From the NCBI RefSeq assembly GCF_044335535.1, contig NZ_JBIQVZ010000009.1, positions 76,706 to 140,705 of the forward strand: DNA of 64,000 bases, given 5' to 3'. This document shows positions 1 through 9,774 of the stretch, piece after piece. How positions within the stretch are numbered: position 1 is the stretch's first letter; every line of letters begins with the position of its first letter. The translations under genes and the position numbers were made by a program. The notes under the pieces were generated by a model that saw nothing but the letters and a program-made list of their open reading frames with translations, searched no databases and was not told the DNA's origin. This DNA comes from Mariniflexile sp044335535 (GTDB taxonomy: Bacteria; Bacteroidota; Bacteroidia; Flavobacteriales; Flavobacteriaceae).

Positions 1-2
1 AT

Positions 3-1757
3 GCTAATCAAAATGCTGGATACCTTAATAGAATTATAGGACCATTAGTTGTTACACCTCCTTCAGTAGCAAATTCTTTAGACTTAACAGGTTTAAATAA
101 TGGAGATTTTCAAGGTTGGGGTATAGCTAATAACGGGGCAGGAATTTCTATTGAAGATGGAATGGGCTTATCTGCTAACACCCAGGCTATTAAATTAGTC
201 TCTAATGTTGGTTCAACTAATCCAAATGATTTAGAGTTAGTAACACCCGATATACAGGTAGTTGAAGGACATACTTATGAAGTCGTTTTTTATATAAAAT
301 CAGATAAACCAGGTGAAGGACGTATGTCCTTTGAAGGTTTATTAGATAATGAGCCAATTTTAGATTGGACAGGAAGTGGTATGGAAAGTGAAACTTTTCA
401 AACAGATATTTCTTGGAAAGAAGTTAGATTCCAAATAAGTGATTTTCAATCCAACGCTTTTAAAGCTCACTTACAGTTAGGTTATCAATCTGATGTTAAT
501 TATTATGTAGATGTAAATAATTTCCATATTTATGATACAGAAGGAGAAGTTGCTGTTAGTAATTTAATAGCAAATGGAGATTTTGAAGAAGGTCATATAG
601 ATGGCTGGGGAGGCTGGGGTAATAATTCAACCAGAGAAATTACCAGTGATGGAGAAGGATTTGGAGGAACGGGTTATGCATTGGCAGTAACTAACCCATC
701 ATCGGTTGATGGTTTTTGGATTGTTCAATCAAGTTTAGCAATTTCTGAATTGGAAGCAGGAGAAGAATATATTTTAAGTTTTTATGTAAAATCTACCGAT
801 GCTAACGGTAATATTAGGCCAGAAATGCAAAGTACATCATGGCAAGATGGAGCAGATGGTTTTGGAACCGTTTATTTATCAAATGAATGGAGTAAGGTAG
901 AACTAGCTGTAACTCCATCAGTAGCTGGACGAAATCATTTGGTTATAAGCTATGGTGATACAGTAGGTACCGTTTATATAGATAATGTGGTTTTAAGAAA
1001 AGCAGGAGGCTCAACCAGCGAACCAATATTTGTAGAAAAATTACCAGAGGTTAAGAAAACAATAATAGCTGAAGCTTTAGAGAGTTGGATTTCACAAATG
1101 GTATCAAATTGTTCAACATATGTTAAAGCTTGGGATGTTGTAAATGAGCCAATGGACGACGGAAATCCATATGAGTTAAAAACAGGAGAAGGGAAAACAT
1201 TATCGTCAGACGAATTCTACTGGCAAGATTATTTAGGAAAAGATTATGGAGTAGAAGCCTTTAGGTTAGCTAGAGAATATGGTAATGCTGATGATAAATT
1301 ATTTATTAATGATTATAATTTGGAATATAATCTCGATAAATGTAAAGGACTTATTCAATATGTAGAGTATATAGAATCTCAAGGACAGACTGTTGACGGG
1401 ATAGGAAGTCAAATGCACATAAGTATCAACTCTAACAAAGAAAACATAGCTACAATGTTCCAGTTATTAGCAGAGACAGGTAAATTAATTAAAGTATCTG
1501 AGTTAGATGTTCGGGTTTTAGTTGATGATCCATCAGAAGAAATTTTACAACAACAGGCTGATATGTATAAATATGTGGTTGATATGTATGAAAAATACAT
1601 ACCAGTAAATCAGCGTTACGGTATTACCGTTTGGGGTGTAACGGATAGTCCAGAAAATACAAATTGGTTGCCTGGTGAAAAGCAAGGGTTGTGGACTATA
1701 GATTATTTAAGAAAGCCTGCTTATGCTAGTTTTGCAGAAGGTTTGAGTGGGTTATAA
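3..1757 (+). CDS. GH10 endo-1,4-beta-xylanase with inserted carbohydrate-binding modules, 5' end outside window
   Basis: The reading frame is open to the window edge, so the start lies upstream. About 584 codons are visible. After a short piece of N-terminal catalytic domain come two beta-sandwich CBM4/9-type modules (about residues 30-175 and 185-335 of the visible part, each with a N-G-D-F start). The rest of the GH10 barrel follows, with the acid/base Glu in VVNEPM (codon 1146-1148) and the nucleophile Glu in SELDVRV (codon 1500-1502), then the C-terminal WGVTDSPENTNWLPG region. CBMs inserted inside a GH10 barrel are known in Bacteroidota xylanases. Likely role: extracellular or surface xylan cleavage. 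The GH5 lipoprotein gene follows 93 bp downstream. The family call is firm; localisation is inferred because the signal region is missing. Confidence 0.93.
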   Translation, partial: ANQNAGYLNRIIGPLVVTPPSVANSLDLTGLNNGDFQGWGIANNGAGISIEDGMGLSANTQAIKLVSNVGSTNPNDLELVTPDIQVVEGHTYEVVFYIKSDKPGEGRMSFEGLLDNEPILDWTGSGMESETFQTDISWKEVRFQISDFQSNAFKAHLQLGYQSDVNYYVDVNNFHIYDTEGEVAVSNLIANGDFEEGHIDGWGGWGNNSTREITSDGEGFGGTGYALAVTNPSSVDGFWIVQSSLAISELEAGEEYILSFYVKSTDANGNIRPEMQSTSWQDGADGFGTVYLSNEWSKVELAVTPSVAGRNHLVISYGDTVGTVYIDNVVLRKAGGSTSEPIFVEKLPEVKKTIIAEALESWISQMVSNCSTYVKAWDVVNEPMDDGNPYELKTGEGKTLSSDEFYWQDYLGKDYGVEAFRLAREYGNADDKLFINDYNLEYNLDKCKGLIQYVEYIESQGQTVDGIGSQMHISINSNKENIATMFQLLAETGKLIKVSELDVRVLVDDPSEEILQQQADMYKYVVDMYEKYIPVNQRYGITVWGVTDSPENTNWLPGEKQGLWTIDYLRKPAYASFAEGLSGL

Positions 1758-1850
1758 TAATAAGAGTTAAATTTTAGTTTAGTTAATGTTTGAGATATGC
1801 TGTATGTTATTTAAATGTATGGCATATTTTGTTTAAAGAAATTTTTTGTT

Positions 1851-3104
1851 ATGAATAAATTGTACTTATTTTTATTATTATGTGTTGTATTAAGTTGCTC
1901 AAAAAATGACAATGAAGTGGTTAAGATTACACAGCCAGAAAAACAAGAACAAGAAGAAATAGAAGAAAATGAAATAATCGATCGTCCTATAGCAACACCA
2001 GAATTGCATGTTAATGGAAGATTTCTGAATGATCCCTGTGGGAATAATGTATTGTTACATGGAGTAGCTATAACACCTAGCCCTTGGTTTAATGGCGGAG
2101 CAGTAGGGGATTGGAGATGGAATAATTATGATATCAATGGATGCTTGGATTATAATAAGGGGGTTATGGATAAATTGACCAATACGGATGAAGGATGGTA
2201 TTTAAATTATGTAAGACTACATATAGACCCGTATTGGACCAATAATGTTGGTGCCTCAACAGATGGAGAACATGATATTTCCCAGTTTAATTTTGAACGT
2301 TTTAAATTAGCTATAGATAATGTAATCATACCTTTAATTGCACATGCCAAATCTCGTGGTATGTATGTGGTTCTTAGACCACCAGGTGTATGTCCTAGAG
2401 ATTTGGAAGTAGGAGATGGTTATTATGATTATTTGGTTTCTATTTGGGATTATTTATCAACTCATTCAGGTTTAAAAAATGCAGATAACGTCATGTTTGA
2501 ATTAGCTAATGAACCTATAACAATAAAAAGTACAAATGGAGATTTTGGTAGTAATACTCAACCACATTTTGATGCTTTAAAACTATTTTTTCAGCCTATT
2601 GTAAATATAATTAGAAATAATGGAGCGAGTAATATAATATGGATACCAGGTTCAGGATACCAATCGCATTATAAAGGATATCCTAACAATCCTATTGAAG
2701 GAGAAAATATAGGATATGCCGTTCATATCTATCCAGGGTATTGGGGACAAGACAATAATAATCCTGAAACTTTTAGATTAAATTGGAATGAAAATATAAA
2801 ACCAGTTGCCAATATAGCTCCTATTGCAATTACTGAAATTGATTGGGGACCAGAACAATATGGTGTTTGGGGCAAAGGGGGAATTACTGGTGTTGCAGGC
2901 GGCTGGGGTTTTGGAGCCAATTTTAAAGCGCTAGTAGATGAATCTGGCAATGTATCATGGAATTTATTAGCTCCTGAGAATTTAATAGATGAAGGGGCAT
3001 TAGATGGAGGAATAGCTTATGGTAGTGATCCTGATGCATGTGCTTTCCCTGTGCATAAATGGTTTAAAGAATACGCTAAGGATTTTATAATTTGTGAAAA
3101 CTAA
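1851..3104 (+). CDS. GH5 family glycoside hydrolase, lipoprotein
   Basis: An upstream ATG exists at 1815, but the ATG at 1851 gives a standard lipoprotein signal (hydrophobic LYLFLLLCVVL then lipobox SCSK), so I choose 1851. After an acidic Glu-rich linker (residues 25-45) a GH5 barrel follows: NYVRLHIDPYW, the acid/base Glu in FELANEPI (codon 2511-2513), HIYPGYW, and the nucleophile Glu in ITEIDWGPE (codon 2835-2837). Such enzymes cut beta-1,4-linked glucan, mannan or xylan at the cell surface; the substrate cannot be fixed from sequence alone. Its position behind the xylanase suggests a shared plant or algal hemicellulose target. No SusC/SusD pair is in the window. Confidence 0.88.
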   Translation: MNKLYLFLLLCVVLSCSKNDNEVVKITQPEKQEQEEIEENEIIDRPIATPELHVNGRFLNDPCGNNVLLHGVAITPSPWFNGGAVGDWRWNNYDINGCLDYNKGVMDKLTNTDEGWYLNYVRLHIDPYWTNNVGASTDGEHDISQFNFERFKLAIDNVIIPLIAHAKSRGMYVVLRPPGVCPRDLEVGDGYYDYLVSIWDYLSTHSGLKNADNVMFELANEPITIKSTNGDFGSNTQPHFDALKLFFQPIVNIIRNNGASNIIWIPGSGYQSHYKGYPNNPIEGENIGYAVHIYPGYWGQDNNNPETFRLNWNENIKPVANIAPIAITEIDWGPEQYGVWGKGGITGVAGGWGFGANFKALVDESGNVSWNLLAPENLIDEGALDGGIAYGSDPDACAFPVHKWFKEYAKDFIICEN

Positions 3105-3184
3105 TATTTTCTATAGAAGCAAGTTCTTTTAAACTAGCAATATTATCTTATTTAAGTTTCCTCAAATGATTAACTGTTAAAATA

Positions 3185-6100
3185 ATGAAAACCAAAAACA
3201 TATTACTAAAGTTCATTATTGCTGGGTTATTCTCATTTTTGTCTTTTCAAAAATTAAAAGCTCAAACATTTAAACGTATAGAGAGTTTTGCTGGGCTTGA
3301 ATCTGTAAGTAAAAATAATGGGGTATCTGTGGCGGATTATGATAATGATGGGGATTTAGATTTATTTGTTGTAGCAAAAAGTCAAGATTCAAAAGATGAT
3401 GAGACAAGTTACAGTCGATTGTTTAAAAATAATAACGATGGAACATTCACTGATGTAACAGAATTTTCAGGGTTAGTTAATTTATTTCCAATTGGAGAGA
3501 GCGCAATATCATCTGTTGCATTAGCAGGTTTTAAATTTGGTGCTTTTTGGGGTGATTATGACAATGATGGTTATCCAGATTTATTTTTTACACACTCAAA
3601 TAAAATCCAATTATTTCATAATGAGTCCAATGGAACTTTTGTGGAAAAAACTGATATTGCAGGTTTTGAAAAAAATAATGGCTGTGTTAATACAGATGCC
3701 ACTTGGTTTGACTATAATAATGATGGCTTCCTAGATATTTATATATCCGATTGGAATATATCTAATTCTGGATCTTCTTGTAAAGGAAATCAACTATATA
3801 GAAATAATGGTGATTCCACGTTTACAAACGTGAGTGATATATTCGAAGGTGTTGTAAGAAAATCTTCGTATCAAAGTATGCCTTTTGATTTCAATAATGA
3901 TGGTTGGATGGATTTATATGTAGCAAATGATTATGGCACAGAACCCAACGATTTATTTATTAATAATAATGGAAATGGATTTGTAGAGCAAGCAAATGCC
4001 TATGGTTTAGACCATTCTAAAGATGATATGGGAATTGCCATTGGAGACTATAATAATGATGGTTTCTTTGATTTTTATATTACGGCAATAACAGAAAATG
4101 CCCTTTTAGAGAATAATAAAAATAATACTTTTACTAATCGATCAACCGAATTAAATGTTAATAATACAGGCTGGGCATGGGGCGTTAATTTTTCAGATTT
4201 CGATTTAGATACTGATGAGGATTTATTTGTTTTAAATGGATACCAGTTTGGAGGTCCCTTTTCTACAGAAAACATATATTTTGAAAATTTGTTTGCAGAT
4301 GGAGATAATAAGTTTGTTAACAGTTCGGTAAAAACGAATTTATTGGCAAATGTTATTAGTGTTAGTCAAGTCGCTTTCGATTACGATAATGATGGGGATT
4401 TAGATATTTATGTAACCAATAATAATACAGGGTCTTTTTTTTATGAAAATCAACTTTTAGATTTTGTTAAGCCAAGTGAGGATTTACATTGGTTAAAAGT
4501 AAAACTAGAAGGAACCATATCAAATAGAGATGCTATAGGGGCTAAAGTGTCTGTTAAAACAACAAAAGGCACTTTTCTTAGATATAATTCAGGAAAAGGG
4601 TTTTTATCACAAAGTTTATTACCATTACATTTTGGATTAAGTTCAGATACCAATGTTTTAGAAATAGAAATTATTTGGCCTTCTGGAATTATTGAAAATT
4701 ATAAAGATTTACCATCTGATACTACTATAAAACTAAAAGAGAATGAAGGTTATTCTATTGATGAAACCCCTCCTAGTATAAAACAATATGGTTGTACAGA
4801 CCCTAATTCCTGCAATTACAATCCATTTGCAGTAGTTAGTACCGAAACATGTATTTATTTAGAGGCAAATAACATTATAGGCGCTTTAAAGGCTCATAAG
4901 AATAGTGTTGAAGTATATAGTTATCCAATAAAAGAAGGGAATTCCCTTGTATGGAAAGTAGAAGGAGGTACCATTATAGAACAGAAAACTATAAATTCGA
5001 TAGATGTAGAATGGGGCACTGGCAGCACGGGTAAAATTAGTTTAGTAGAGTCTAGCGATTTGTGTAATAGTGGATTGGTAGAATTATCTGTTGCATTGTT
5101 AGATAATGATGTTGATATTGAAAAACATTCAGTTGCTCGGTTATGGAATGAAGCTTTATTGGAATTAATAAGAAAAGACTATGCAAGACCAACGGTTCAT
5201 TCTAGAAATTTATTTCATACTAGTATTGCTATGTACGATGCTTGGGCTATTTATGATGATAACGCATCTACATATTTAATAGGTAATGATATTAATGGGT
5301 TTTCAAGTAAATTTAATGGGTTTACTACAACCGAAAGTATAGAAGCGGCAAGAAATCAAACTATAAGTTATGCCGCATATAGACTTCTTAGTGAGCGTTT
5401 CAGGCAATCTCCAAATCAAATTTTATCTCAATCTATTCTAGATTCACTTATGGATGAATTGGGATATGATATTTCAATAGATGGCATAGATTATGCTAAT
5501 GGCGATCCCAAAGCATTAGGCAATTATATAGCAAATCAAATTATTGGCTATGGTTTACAAGATGGTTCTAACGAAGCTAATCAATATAAAAACACGTATT
5601 ACGAGCCAGTAAATGAACCATTAAAATTGTCACAACCAGAAAGTTTACTTAATATAAATCCCGATAGATGGCAGCCATTAAGTTTTAATACATTTATAGA
5701 TCAAAGTGGTAATTTAATAGAGGGTGTGACCCCAGGTTTTTTAGGGCCAGAGTGGGGTAATGTTTATCCATTTTCATTAGAAGAATCAGATAAAAAAACA
5801 TATTCCCGTTCAGGGCATAACTATCATGTATATTATGACCCGATACCACCTCCTAGTATTTATTTTGATCAATATAAATGGAGCTTTTCACTTGTAGCTA
5901 AGTGGTCTTCACATTTAGATCCTGCAGATGGTGTTTTATGGGATATCTCACCTAAATCTATAGGTAACATTTCTAGTTCTCTATTCCCTCGTAATTATGA
6001 TGATTATAAAAATTTTTATGATGAAATTGACGGAGGTGATATTGGAACTGGGCGTTTAATAAATCCATACACAAAAGATTTATATCAAGAGCAAGTAGTG

Positions 6101-7228
6101 CCACGAGGGGATTATACTAGGGTTTTAGCCGAGTTTTGGGCAGATGGTCCAGATTCAGAAACGCCACCAGGTCATTGGTTTACAATATTAAATTATGTTA
6201 GTGATCATGAATTATTGGAAAAGAAGCTAAATGGAGAAGGCGATGTTTTAGATAACCTCGAATGGGATGTCAAATCATATTTTATCCTTGGTGGAGCAAT
6301 GCACGATTCAGCCATATCAGCATGGAGTATAAAAGGATGGTATGATTATGTTAGACCAATAACAGCTATAAGGTATATGGCTGAAAAGGGACAGAGCACT
6401 GAAACGTTAAGACAAAATTATAATGAGTTAGGAATTCCTTTAGAAGAAGGGTTTGTAGAAGTAATAGAATTAGATGACCCATTAGTTGGAGAGAATAATG
6501 AAAACTTAGGAAAAATAAAGATAAAATCATGGAAAGGACATAGCTATGTTAATGATCCAAAAACAGATACAGCAGGAGTAGGTTGGATTTTGTCTCAAGA
6601 TTGGTGGCCTTATCAACGGCCAACTTTTGTAACACCTCCATTTGCTGGATTTGTTTCAGGACATTCAACTTTTTCTAGGGCCGCCGCTGAGGTAATGACA
6701 TTGATAACAGGGAGTGAATATTTTCCTGGTGGGATGGGTGAGTTTTTGGCTAAAAAAGATGATTTTTTAGTATTTGAAAAAGGGCCTTCTGTAGATGTAA
6801 AACTACAATGGGCAACATATAGAGATGCTTCAGATCAATGTAGCCTATCAAGAATTTGGGGAGGTATACATCCTCCAATAGATGATATTCAGGGAAGGTT
6901 AATAGGTGAAGAAATAGGAAAAAAAGCTTTTTTTTATGGTGCTAAATATTTTGATGGTAATAAGAAATTTAATGATTATAATTTAAATAAAGCTGTAGCA
7001 TATCCTAATCCAGTTTCTAACAATTCTAACGAGATTTTTATAACTAATACCTCTAAAAATGATAATATTTCTTTATTTGATATAAATGGAAGATTTTTGA
7101 GTATTGAATTGGAATTTAATGAAGCTACTAAAATTTCAAAAATCAAATTAGTTAAACATATATCGAATGGGATTTATATTCTAAGATTGAATAATCAATC
7201 CATTAAAATTGCGGTTGGTCATAATTAA
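3185..7228 (+). CDS. VCBS/ASPIC-UnbV repeat protein fused to vanadium-haloperoxidase/PAP2-like domain, T9SS cargo
   Basis: The order is: Sec signal peptide (1-26, ends KAQ); seven FG-GAP/VCBS blades with D-x-N/D-x-D-G-x-x-D-L/I-F/Y calcium motifs (about 45-425); an ASPIC/UnbV domain (about 435-525); a short GCTDPNSCNYNP cysteine motif (about 535); a PKD-like stretch (about 555-640); a vanadium-dependent haloperoxidase/PAP2 phosphatase-like domain (about 645-1255); and a type IX sorting tail (about 1265-1347, starting YPNPVSNN). In the PAP2-like part the SGHS motif (His1160) and SRIWGGIHPPIDD (His1229) match the vanadate/phosphate-binding histidine motifs. At 1347 residues it is far longer than stand-alone members of either family. 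Halide oxidation or phosphatase activity is inference. Probably exported by T9SS and attached at the surface. Confidence 0.88.
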   Translation: MKTKNILLKFIIAGLFSFLSFQKLKAQTFKRIESFAGLESVSKNNGVSVADYDNDGDLDLFVVAKSQDSKDDETSYSRLFKNNNDGTFTDVTEFSGLVNLFPIGESAISSVALAGFKFGAFWGDYDNDGYPDLFFTHSNKIQLFHNESNGTFVEKTDIAGFEKNNGCVNTDATWFDYNNDGFLDIYISDWNISNSGSSCKGNQLYRNNGDSTFTNVSDIFEGVVRKSSYQSMPFDFNNDGWMDLYVANDYGTEPNDLFINNNGNGFVEQANAYGLDHSKDDMGIAIGDYNNDGFFDFYITAITENALLENNKNNTFTNRSTELNVNNTGWAWGVNFSDFDLDTDEDLFVLNGYQFGGPFSTENIYFENLFADGDNKFVNSSVKTNLLANVISVSQVAFDYDNDGDLDIYVTNNNTGSFFYENQLLDFVKPSEDLHWLKVKLEGTISNRDAIGAKVSVKTTKGTFLRYNSGKGFLSQSLLPLHFGLSSDTNVLEIEIIWPSGIIENYKDLPSDTTIKLKENEGYSIDETPPSIKQYGCTDPNSCNYNPFAVVSTETCIYLEANNIIGALKAHKNSVEVYSYPIKEGNSLVWKVEGGTIIEQKTINSIDVEWGTGSTGKISLVESSDLCNSGLVELSVALLDNDVDIEKHSVARLWNEALLELIRKDYARPTVHSRNLFHTSIAMYDAWAIYDDNASTYLIGNDINGFSSKFNGFTTTESIEAARNQTISYAAYRLLSERFRQSPNQILSQSILDSLMDELGYDISIDGIDYANGDPKALGNYIANQIIGYGLQDGSNEANQYKNTYYEPVNEPLKLSQPESLLNINPDRWQPLSFNTFIDQSGNLIEGVTPGFLGPEWGNVYPFSLEESDKKTYSRSGHNYHVYYDPIPPPSIYFDQYKWSFSLVAKWSSHLDPADGVLWDISPKSIGNISSSLFPRNYDDYKNFYDEIDGGDIGTGRLINPYTKDLYQEQVVPRGDYTRVLAEFWADGPDSETPPGHWFTILNYVSDHELLEKKLNGEGDVLDNLEWDVKSYFILGGAMHDSAISAWSIKGWYDYVRPITAIRYMAEKGQSTETLRQNYNELGIPLEEGFVEVIELDDPLVGENNENLGKIKIKSWKGHSYVNDPKTDTAGVGWILSQDWWPYQRPTFVTPPFAGFVSGHSTFSRAAAEVMTLITGSEYFPGGMGEFLAKKDDFLVFEKGPSVDVKLQWATYRDASDQCSLSRIWGGIHPPIDDIQGRLIGEEIGKKAFFYGAKYFDGNKKFNDYNLNKAVAYPNPVSNNSNEIFITNTSKNDNISLFDINGRFLSIELEFNEATKISKIKLVKHISNGIYILRLNNQSIKIAVGHN

Positions 7229-7800
7229 CTTATCACTCAGGTACCTTAATAGCTTAAAATATTTAGCAAGTGTGGCGTGACGGAATGTTTTTGGTTGATT
7301 ACTGATACTTCGGTAATAGTTAAAAGTTTGATGACTAAAAGTTACTTTATTACGATAGATTTTAAAAGATTATCTAAAAAAGAGCAAGAAGCGAAAAAAT
7401 GTGAGCCAGTATCACCTATAGTGATGGAGACGATACAATTCTTGAAACACATAAATATAGCGTAATAGATTTTCCTTTGGATGAACTGCGTTTATTTTTC
7501 GTGTATACTTCGTATTATATTTACAGCCATAATTTATAAGATTAGCTATTTGCGGTGATAATCGCCGTTGTACAAATATATTGTAAATTATGTTATTTTT
7601 AAATTGTATAAACTATGTGATTGTGTTGATTTTTATTACAAATGTTGTGTGTAGATTAATCATTGTAATTTAATTCTATCTAATGTTTGTACAAACAAAA
7701 AGTTGAGATGTATTTTGTTTGCACATCCAACATCTTTTTAACGACAACCCTTAAGGTGTTCGAATCGGTATCTTGGAGAGTTGAACTTTTAAAAAGTTTA
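7229..7800. other. Intergenic stretch with no recognised gene
   Basis: Between the haloperoxidase-like gene and the tmRNA terminator I see only short frames (for example 62 codons from 7277) with no recognisable family. The DNA is AT-rich and lacks the repeat families found elsewhere in the window. It may be gene debris. Confidence 0.5.
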
Positions 7801-7835
7801 TAAAAAACAAAGCCACTGTCTTTCAGTAGCTTTGT
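7801..7835 (-). terminator. Intrinsic terminator of ssrA
   Basis: Read on the minus strand, a 12-bp stem (ACAAAGCTACTG with its partner at 7807-7818, one G-U pair) closes a 5-nt loop and is followed by a run of T residues. It begins 12 bp beyond the tmRNA 3' end. Confidence 0.9.
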
Positions 7836-7846
7836 TTGTCTTTCTG

Positions 7847-8238
7847 TGGAGTCGGAGAGAATCGAACTCTCGTCCAAACAAGTAACCAAAAGGCTTTCTA
7901 CACGTTTATTCTTTTCTTGGGTTTTCGATTACAAGCTGGTTAAAGACAACCTACATGTAACTTAGCTTCTTTAGTTTCAACTGGGCATCAAAGCACTACC
8001 CAATCTATGTTAACATTTACGATGCCTCAAAAAGGAACGCCGTTAACCAAGGCTTTCCGGAGACATAAAGCTTGTACACCTTGTGTACCTAGGCTAATCT
8101 TACTAAAATTCAGATTAAGCAGCTAAAGCGTAGTTATTCTCGCCGTTTAAAGTTTGACCTAGCCTTTTACGTGTTTCAAAGTCATTACACGACGTGCTTA
8201 CCATTCAATTAATCTCGCTGTCAAAACCAGTCGACCCC
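7847..8238 (-). ncRNA. ssrA: Transfer-messenger RNA (tmRNA)
   Basis: The minus-strand RNA starts GGGGTCG and ends CGACTCC plus discriminator A, giving a 7-bp acceptor stem with one G-U pair. The T-arm (GAGAGTTCGATTCTCTC-type stem-loop) precedes the 3' end. CCA is not encoded after the discriminator. The tag frame at 8144-8115 reads GENNYALAA then TAA, matching the YALAA ending known for ribosome-rescue tags. Together with SmpB (not in this window) it releases stalled ribosomes and marks the nascent chain for proteolysis. Length is about 392 nt, in the usual range. Confidence 0.96.
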
Positions 8239-8525
8239 ATTAATTCCTGCGAAGGCAGGAATCTTATAAATTGAAAAAATAATATTCTTAATTATGGCGT
8301 TATCCAAAAGATCTAGGCTCCCCGCTACATCTTTTGCAAAAGCAAAAGGATGTCGCTTCAAATGCCAAAGGTATTCACAAATTCCTATTTGTTTAAATAG
8401 GAATGTATGAGTAATCCTTAACGCGGACTGCAAAGTTATCAAAAAAGTTTGTATACCCTTGCAAATCCAACTATTTTAGAGCAAAATTTATACCAAAGCA
8501 CAAGTTGTCAGTAAACAATCAACAA
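8239..8525. promoter_or_regulatory. Region upstream of ssrA with three hairpins and a candidate minus-strand promoter
   Basis: The region holds a tetraloop hairpin (8243-8262), an imperfect hairpin at 8324-8356 (GCTACATC...GATGTCGC) and a perfect 10-bp stem at 8381-8404. A minus-strand promoter candidate is TTG (8464-8462), 23 nt, then TAACTTTG (8438-8431). If used, it would leave about 190 nt of leader before mature tmRNA, so a processed precursor is implied. The promoter assignment is inference. Confidence 0.4.
8243..8262. repeat. Tetraloop hairpin repeat, copy 1
   Basis: ATTCCTGC-GAAG-GCAGGAAT, perfect 8-bp stem with a GAAG loop, 5 bp from the tmRNA 5' end. It belongs to a family of seven in this window. 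Confidence 0.85.
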
Positions 8526-9737
8526 ATGAATATAAAATTCGCTATCATCAAAGAGCGTAAAAACCCACCAGATCGTCGCGTGGTATTTTCACCAGCAAAA
8601 TTAGCCGAAGCCGAAACTCAATTTCCTGAAGCTACTTTTAAAGTAGAATTGTCTGATATTAGGTTTTTTTCAGATGAGGCATATAAAAAAGCAGGATTTG
8701 AAGTGACAAATGATGTGTCCGATTGTGATGTGATGATAGGTGTAAAAGAAGTGCCTATAGAAGCGCTTATTCCAAATAAAAAATATTTTTTCTTTTCCCA
8801 TACTATAAAAAAACAGCCTTACAATAGAAAACTGTTACAGGCTATTTTAGAAAAAAACATAGAACTTTATGATTATGAAACCATTGTAAATAACCAAGGA
8901 TTTCGCTTAATAGGGTTTGGTTATTATGCAGGTATTGTTGGTGTTTATAATGGGTTTCGTGCTTGGGGATTAAAATTCGATTCTTGGAATTTACCAAAAG
9001 CAGGAACATTGCCTAATCAAGAAGCTTTAATCACCGAATTAAACAAAATAAAACTACCCGCCATTAAAATACTATTAACAGGAAGTGGAAAAGTATCAAA
9101 CGGTGCACAACACATGTTGGATGCCATGCGCATTAAAAAAGTTTCGGTACATGATTATTTGAATAACTCGTTTAGTGAGGCTGTATATTGTAAAATTGAC
9201 GTGCTGGATTATAACAAACGTAAAGACGGAAAAGTAATAGATGTGTTTGATTTTTTTAATAATCCACAAGATTACGAGTCTAACTTTATGCGTTTTGCCA
9301 AGGTAACTGATTATTATATTGCAGGGCATTTTTATGGAAATGACGCGCCCCATTTTTATACAAAACAAGATGTTAAATCTCCTCATTTTAATATTAAAGT
9401 AGTTGCCGATATTAGTTGTGATGTTAATGGGCCTATTGCTACTACTTTAAGAGCCTCAACCATTTTAGATCCTATTTATGGCTATGACCCACAAACCGAA
9501 ACCGAAACCGATTTTAAATCAGAAAATGCTATAGCTGTTATGTCGGTAGATAATTTACCTTGCGAGCTTCCTAAAGATGCCAGCGAAGGGTTTGGGGAGC
9601 AATTTTTACAGCATGTTATCCCTGCTTTCTTTAATAATGATGTCGATGGTGTTTTACAGCGAGCTAAAATAACTGAAAATGGCAGGTTAACCGAGCGTTT
9701 TAAATATTTGCAAGATTATGTAAATGAAAAGCAATAG
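8526..9737 (+). CDS. NAD(P)-dependent dehydrogenase of the alanine dehydrogenase / lysine-forming saccharopine dehydrogenase superfamily
   Basis: A TTG at 8505 opens the frame seven codons earlier, but the ATG at 8526 (MNIKFAIIKERKNPPDRRV) matches the usual family start. The N-terminal KERKNPPDRRV element is the substrate-site segment typical of AlaDH/LysDH-like enzymes. The Rossmann part around residues 185-215 (ILLTGSGKVSNGAQHML) binds the nucleotide, and VVADISCDVNGPIATT near residue 310 is another conserved block. Roughly 400 residues is normal. Probably a cytoplasmic amino-acid dehydrogenase, perhaps in lysine degradation via saccharopine; the substrate cannot be settled here. The tmRNA gene lies divergently upstream and an SDR gene follows after 37 bp. 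Confidence 0.75.
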   Translation: MNIKFAIIKERKNPPDRRVVFSPAKLAEAETQFPEATFKVELSDIRFFSDEAYKKAGFEVTNDVSDCDVMIGVKEVPIEALIPNKKYFFFSHTIKKQPYNRKLLQAILEKNIELYDYETIVNNQGFRLIGFGYYAGIVGVYNGFRAWGLKFDSWNLPKAGTLPNQEALITELNKIKLPAIKILLTGSGKVSNGAQHMLDAMRIKKVSVHDYLNNSFSEAVYCKIDVLDYNKRKDGKVIDVFDFFNNPQDYESNFMRFAKVTDYYIAGHFYGNDAPHFYTKQDVKSPHFNIKVVADISCDVNGPIATTLRASTILDPIYGYDPQTETETDFKSENAIAVMSVDNLPCELPKDASEGFGEQFLQHVIPAFFNNDVDGVLQRAKITENGRLTERFKYLQDYVNEKQ

Positions 9738-9774
9738 CTTTGCATGCTAAATTCCCCTAATTGAACTTGAATTT

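Noticed and set aside
7277..7465. 62-codon frame behind the haloperoxidase-like gene
   Set aside because: No family, weak start context; could be debris but not supportable as a gene.
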